A stretch of 35,686 nt of DNA, from NCBI GenBank assembly GCA_008000375.1, contig SMOI01000319.1, forward strand, positions 1 to 35,686, written 5' to 3'. Under the pieces are notes generated by a model. It was not told where the DNA came from. It did not search any database and saw nothing but the letters and a program-made list of their open reading frames with translations. The DNA comes from Poteriospumella lacustris (lineage: Eukaryota; Sar; Chrysophyceae; Chromulinales; Dinobryaceae). A program made the position numbers and the translations under genes. Of this stretch, positions 32,341-35,686 are shown piece after piece (the first letter of the stretch is position 1; each line of letters begins with the position of its first letter).

Positions 32341-35300
32341 ATGAATTGGATTTTTTCAACATTCGCTCTTCTACTTTTTGTGACGGTGAGATTTTTGTTG
32401 GAGCCTTTGTGTATTTTTTTTCTTCACCTGTTTCTTGTCTACGTACTGTATAGACTGTTTCGAGCATCTCGTTGGAAGCGCTGACATGGGCTTCAGGTAC
32501 TGTGACGAGATACATCGGCTCCGGCTCGTCGAGTTCCTTCGTTTCGTCGGGCTCTTTCTCGTCGATCAACCTGAACAACCTCTTGGGCCTCCGCATCGAT
32601 AAGGACGGGAACCTTGTGTTCGTCGAACTGAACAGCAATTGTGTGAGGAAGGCGAACATTACTTCGCAGACCGTCACCACCATTGCTGGAAACGGCCAAT
32701 ATGCCTCTATCCTTGCTGGCGAGTCTGTCGTCGCAAACTCCTCAAGTTTGCAGTCGCCTCTGGACGTCGAAGTTGACACGGCGGGCAACGTCTACTTCAC
32801 CGAATCGGCTACGACAGCCAATCGCATCCGCAAAGTCGACTCGGCGAATATAATGACCACCTTTTGCGGAGGAGGGACAACAGCAACGTCAACGGCGGAC
32901 GTCGCTTGTACCTCTGCGCAGTTCTCTGGCCCCCGTGGGCTGGCAATCGATTCCGCCAACGCGTACATGTACGTTGCCGACCGGGCGAACAACAAAGTTT
33001 GCCGCATTTCAATGTCATCGCAGGCCACCGTGACTGTCTTCGCGGGTAGTGGCATCAACGCTGTTACTGCGATCTCACAAGCTGGAACTAGTGTATCGAT
33101 CGCAGCGCCACAGGGCCTGTGGCTCAGCTCGTCAGGGTATCTCTACATCGCGATTGGATCCGCAATTCATAGCGCCAGCACCTTCGACCGAACCATCCAG
33201 CTGTTTGCGGGCAATGGCAGCGTTGGCAACCCCATCGAAGGCCAAGCAGCCTCGTCGTCGCCGCTGCAGAACATCAACGTTGTCGGTGGGGACGCGCTCG
33301 GAAACGTTTTCTTCGGAGCCGAAGGTAGCTCGCCGTCGTGGAGCAAGAAGCTTATGAGCATCGGGCCATCCACGTTCACCGTTGGCTCCGTTCTGGGTGG
33401 CGGCGCGTCCACTACGTCTGGATCCGCCGCTGGTGAGTTTTCACTGTCGTCCGTGGGTGGCGTCGCCGTCAGCTCTGGCGGGACCATGTACTTCACCACA
33501 CTCAACAGCGTCTGGACACTCAGCCTCACCCCCACCGCCATTCCAACTGCACCTCCCACAAGACCCCCAACCAACGCTCCAACGGCACCTCCAACGGCGT
33601 CACCCACGGCCAGTCCGAGCGTCACGCCGACGAGGGCACCTACAGCGAGTCCGAGCACTGCGGCACCGACAGCGACTCCGAGCGCTACGCCGACGGGCGA
33701 ACCTACGTGGACTCCGAGCGCCAGGCCAAGCGGTGAACCTACGTCAACTCCGAGCGCCACGCCGACGGGTCAACCCACATGGACTCCGAGCGCTGCACCG
33801 ACGGGCGAACCTACGTCGACTCCGAGCACCACGCCGACCGGTGAACCTACGTGGACTCCGAGCGCCACGCCGACGGGTGAACCTACGTGGACTCCGAGCG
33901 CCACGCCGACGGGTGAACCTACGTGGACTCCGAGCACCACGCCGACGGGTGAACCTACGTGGACTCCGAGCACCACGCCGACGGGTGAACCTACGTGGGC
34001 ACCGAGCGCCACGCCGACGGGTGAACCTACGTGGACTCCGAGCGCCACGCCGACGGGCGAACCTACGTGGGCACCGAGCGCCACGCCGACCGGTGAACCT
34101 ACGTCGACTCCGAGCGCCACCCCAACGGGTGAACCTACGTGGACTCCGAGCACCACGCCGACGGGCGAACCTACGTGGACTCCGAGCGCTGCACCGACGG
34201 GCGAACCTACGTGGACTCCGAGCGCCACGCCGACGGGCGAACCTACGTTGACTCCGAGCACAACGCCGACGGGTCAGCCTACGTCGACTCCGAGCACCAC
34301 GCCGACGGGTGAACCTACGTGGACACCGAGCGCCACGCCGACGGGTGAGCCTACGTGGACTCCGAGCGCTGCACCGACGGGCGAACCTACGTTGACACCG
34401 AGCACCACGCCGACGGGCGAACCTACGTTGACACCGAGCACCACGCCGACGGGTCAACCTACGTGGACACCGAGCGCCACGCCGACGGGTGAACCTACGT
34501 CGACTCCGAGCGCTGCACCGACGGGTCAACCCACATGGACTCCGAGCGCCACGCCGACGGGTGAACCTACGTGGGCACCGAGCGCCACGCCGACGGGCGA
34601 ACCTACGTCGACTCCGAGCGCCACGCCGACGGGCGAACCTGCGTCGACTCCGAGCGCTGCACCGACGGGCGAACCTACGTGGACACCAAGCGCCACACCA
34701 ACCGGTGAACCTTCGTGGACTTCGAGCGCTAAGCCGACGGGTCAGCCTACGTCGACTCCGAGCGTCACGCCGACGGTGGCACCTACAGCGTCTCCGAGCA
34801 CTGCGGAGCCTACAGCGACACCGAGCGTCACGCCGACGGGGGCACCTACAGCGTCTCCGAGTGCTACGCCATCCGCCCTTTCGTTAGAAGCGCCCTCTGG
34901 GCATCCTTCGTGCCGGCCGAGCGCGGTTCTTACAATGACCAGTGCTATGCCCAGTGCTTTGCCGTTTGTGTCGACGCAGCCGTCGTCGGTGCCGAGCCGC
35001 TTGTCGTTTGCTCCGTCGAGCGGCGGTGTCAGCTGTCCGTCTTCGTCGCCGTCTTCGTCGCCGTCTTCGTCGCCGTCGTCGCCGCCGTCCGTAGCTCCGT
35101 TGAGGTGGCCCAGCGCTGGACCGTCCCTTCTCCCTTCGACGTCGGTCCCGGAGACGTTTGAGCCGTCGTCGTCGCCGTCCGGCTCCAAGACGACGCCTCC
35201 GTCGCCGTCGCCGAGCTTCGGCTCGAGCGAAGTTCCAACGATTGCGCCCTCGGCAGTGTCCTCTGCGCCTCCCAGCGACCTGTCGGACGCGTTGTTAGTG

Positions 35301-35686
35301 TCCGCGACGCTCTCCGACGACGGCAGCGCCGTCCGCGTGCTCTTCTCGCGCGCGGTGGCCCACTCGTTCGGCTCGCTGCCCTTCTCCTGCGCCGCGCTGC
35401 TGCGCTTCGCGTGCGCGGCGCAGTCGCAGTGCCTGTGGACGGCGGACCGCAACCTCACCGCGACGCTGCCGGGCAACGACTCCTGCGCCGCGGCGCTGTC
35501 GCCGCTGGCCGTCGTCTCCTCTGGCGCCGCGCTGCGGTGGCGCTGCGCCGCCTGCGCCGCCTCGTCGCCGTCCAGCTGGCCGCTGGCGCCCAACGCGTCG
35601 GTCGTGGTGCAGGCGCCGGCCAATCCGGTGACGCCGAGCGTCGCCCTGTCGCTGCCTGCGGTGCTGGGCAACTGCACGGCGCTGAC
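32341..35686 (+). CDS. Secreted NHL-repeat / Pro-Thr stalk / REJ-like surface protein (3' end outside window)
   Basis: Exon 1 (32341-32385) encodes a signal-peptide start (MNWIFSTFALLLFVT); a 68-bp intron follows, and exon 2 runs open from 32454 past the window end, giving at least 1092 residues. About residues 45-370 have NHL-type beta-propeller repeats (LGLRIDKDGNLVFVE; PLDVEVDTAGNVYFTE; PRGLAIDSANAYMYVADRAN). About 380-800 is a Pro/Thr/Ser stalk dominated by 12-residue repeats of the type PTWTPSATPTGE. After a Ser/Pro linker, about residue 965 onward has a beta segment (VSATLSDDGSAVRVLFSRAV), CLWTADRNLTATLPGND, and finally NPVTPSVALSLPAVLGNCTALT, which resembles the start of a REJ module as in polycystin-1-type receptors. 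The stalk is probably heavily O-glycosylated and holds the propeller away from the cell. The REJ call is tentative. No stop codon is present. Confidence 0.78.
33690..34750 (+). repeat. 36-bp coding minisatellite, about 29 units
   Basis: Tandem 36-bp units, each coding 12 residues of the pattern P-T-x-T-P-S-x-x-P-T-G-E/Q. The first x is Trp, Ser, Leu or Ala; the seventh and eighth positions alternate Ala/Thr and Thr/Ala. Units are nearly identical at the DNA level in the middle and diverge at both ends (34680-34860 and 33540-33690), as expected for arrays homogenised by unequal exchange. The count is estimated by dividing array length by 36. Confidence 0.93.

Noticed and set aside
33744-34529. 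261-codon antisense Arg-rich frame and a Gly/Val repeat frame in the minisatellite
   Set aside because: A 36-bp repeat whose length is a multiple of three is open in several frames by construction. Only the plus frame connects to the NHL region and signal peptide.

Overview
The window is the left end of a nuclear chromosome from a eukaryote, most likely a photosynthetic stramenopile (ochrophyte) or another alga with a red-derived complex plastid. It opens with about 110 bp of CCCTAA telomere repeat. Every multi-exon gene I could reconstruct has short GT-AG introns (52-174 bp) in consistent phase. One enzyme (NDK, 3.9-4.5 kb) starts with a signal peptide followed by a Phe at the cleavage point and a Ser/Arg-rich stretch, the bipartite leader used to reach complex plastids. 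The RGS + LOV-like PAS protein and the NHL/Pro-Thr/REJ-like surface protein also fit stramenopiles. The species assignment is inference.

Layout. 0-6.1 kb: telomere, then an RGS + LOV-like PAS protein (-) whose stop codon is only about 90 bp from the telomere, an ERGIC3 cargo receptor (-), a plastid-type NDK (+), and a three-histidine-box fatty-acid desaturase-like enzyme (-). 6.3-8.9 kb: a large palindrome made of two convergent, near-identical, three-exon copies of ribosomal protein S9 (uS4). 9.0-24.6 kb: a gene with a possible Ulp1/adenain-like cysteine-protease core (-), a membrane-anchored F-box + cytochrome b5 protein (+), a 1651-residue protein that joins BPI/LBP-like (TULIP) lipid-binding domains to two PqiA-type membrane domains (-), an unknown membrane protein (+), and a RING / zinc-binding / ankyrin protein (-). 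From about 12 to 24 kb the DNA is conspicuously GC-rich. 24.6-27.4 kb: gene-poor, decayed DNA with a frameshifted remnant of a GH20 beta-hexosaminidase and a small MGCSLS-leader protein. 27.4-35.7 kb: DPH3 (+), an NSMAF/FAN-type BEACH-WD40 protein (-), and the 5' part of a giant secreted protein with NHL repeats, a 36-bp minisatellite coding a Pro/Thr stalk, and a REJ-like domain (+) that runs off the window.

The genes do not form one pathway. Several are housekeeping (S9, DPH3, NDK, ERGIC3). Three concern membranes and lipids (desaturase, TULIP-PqiA, FAN) and two concern ubiquitin targeting (F-box/cyt b5, RING/ankyrin). The strongest candidates for something new are the TULIP-PqiA fusion, which looks like a single-chain eukaryotic counterpart of bacterial Pqi lipid transport, the S9 palindrome, and the F-box + cytochrome b5 combination. 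No tRNA, rRNA, CRISPR array or intact transposon was recognised.
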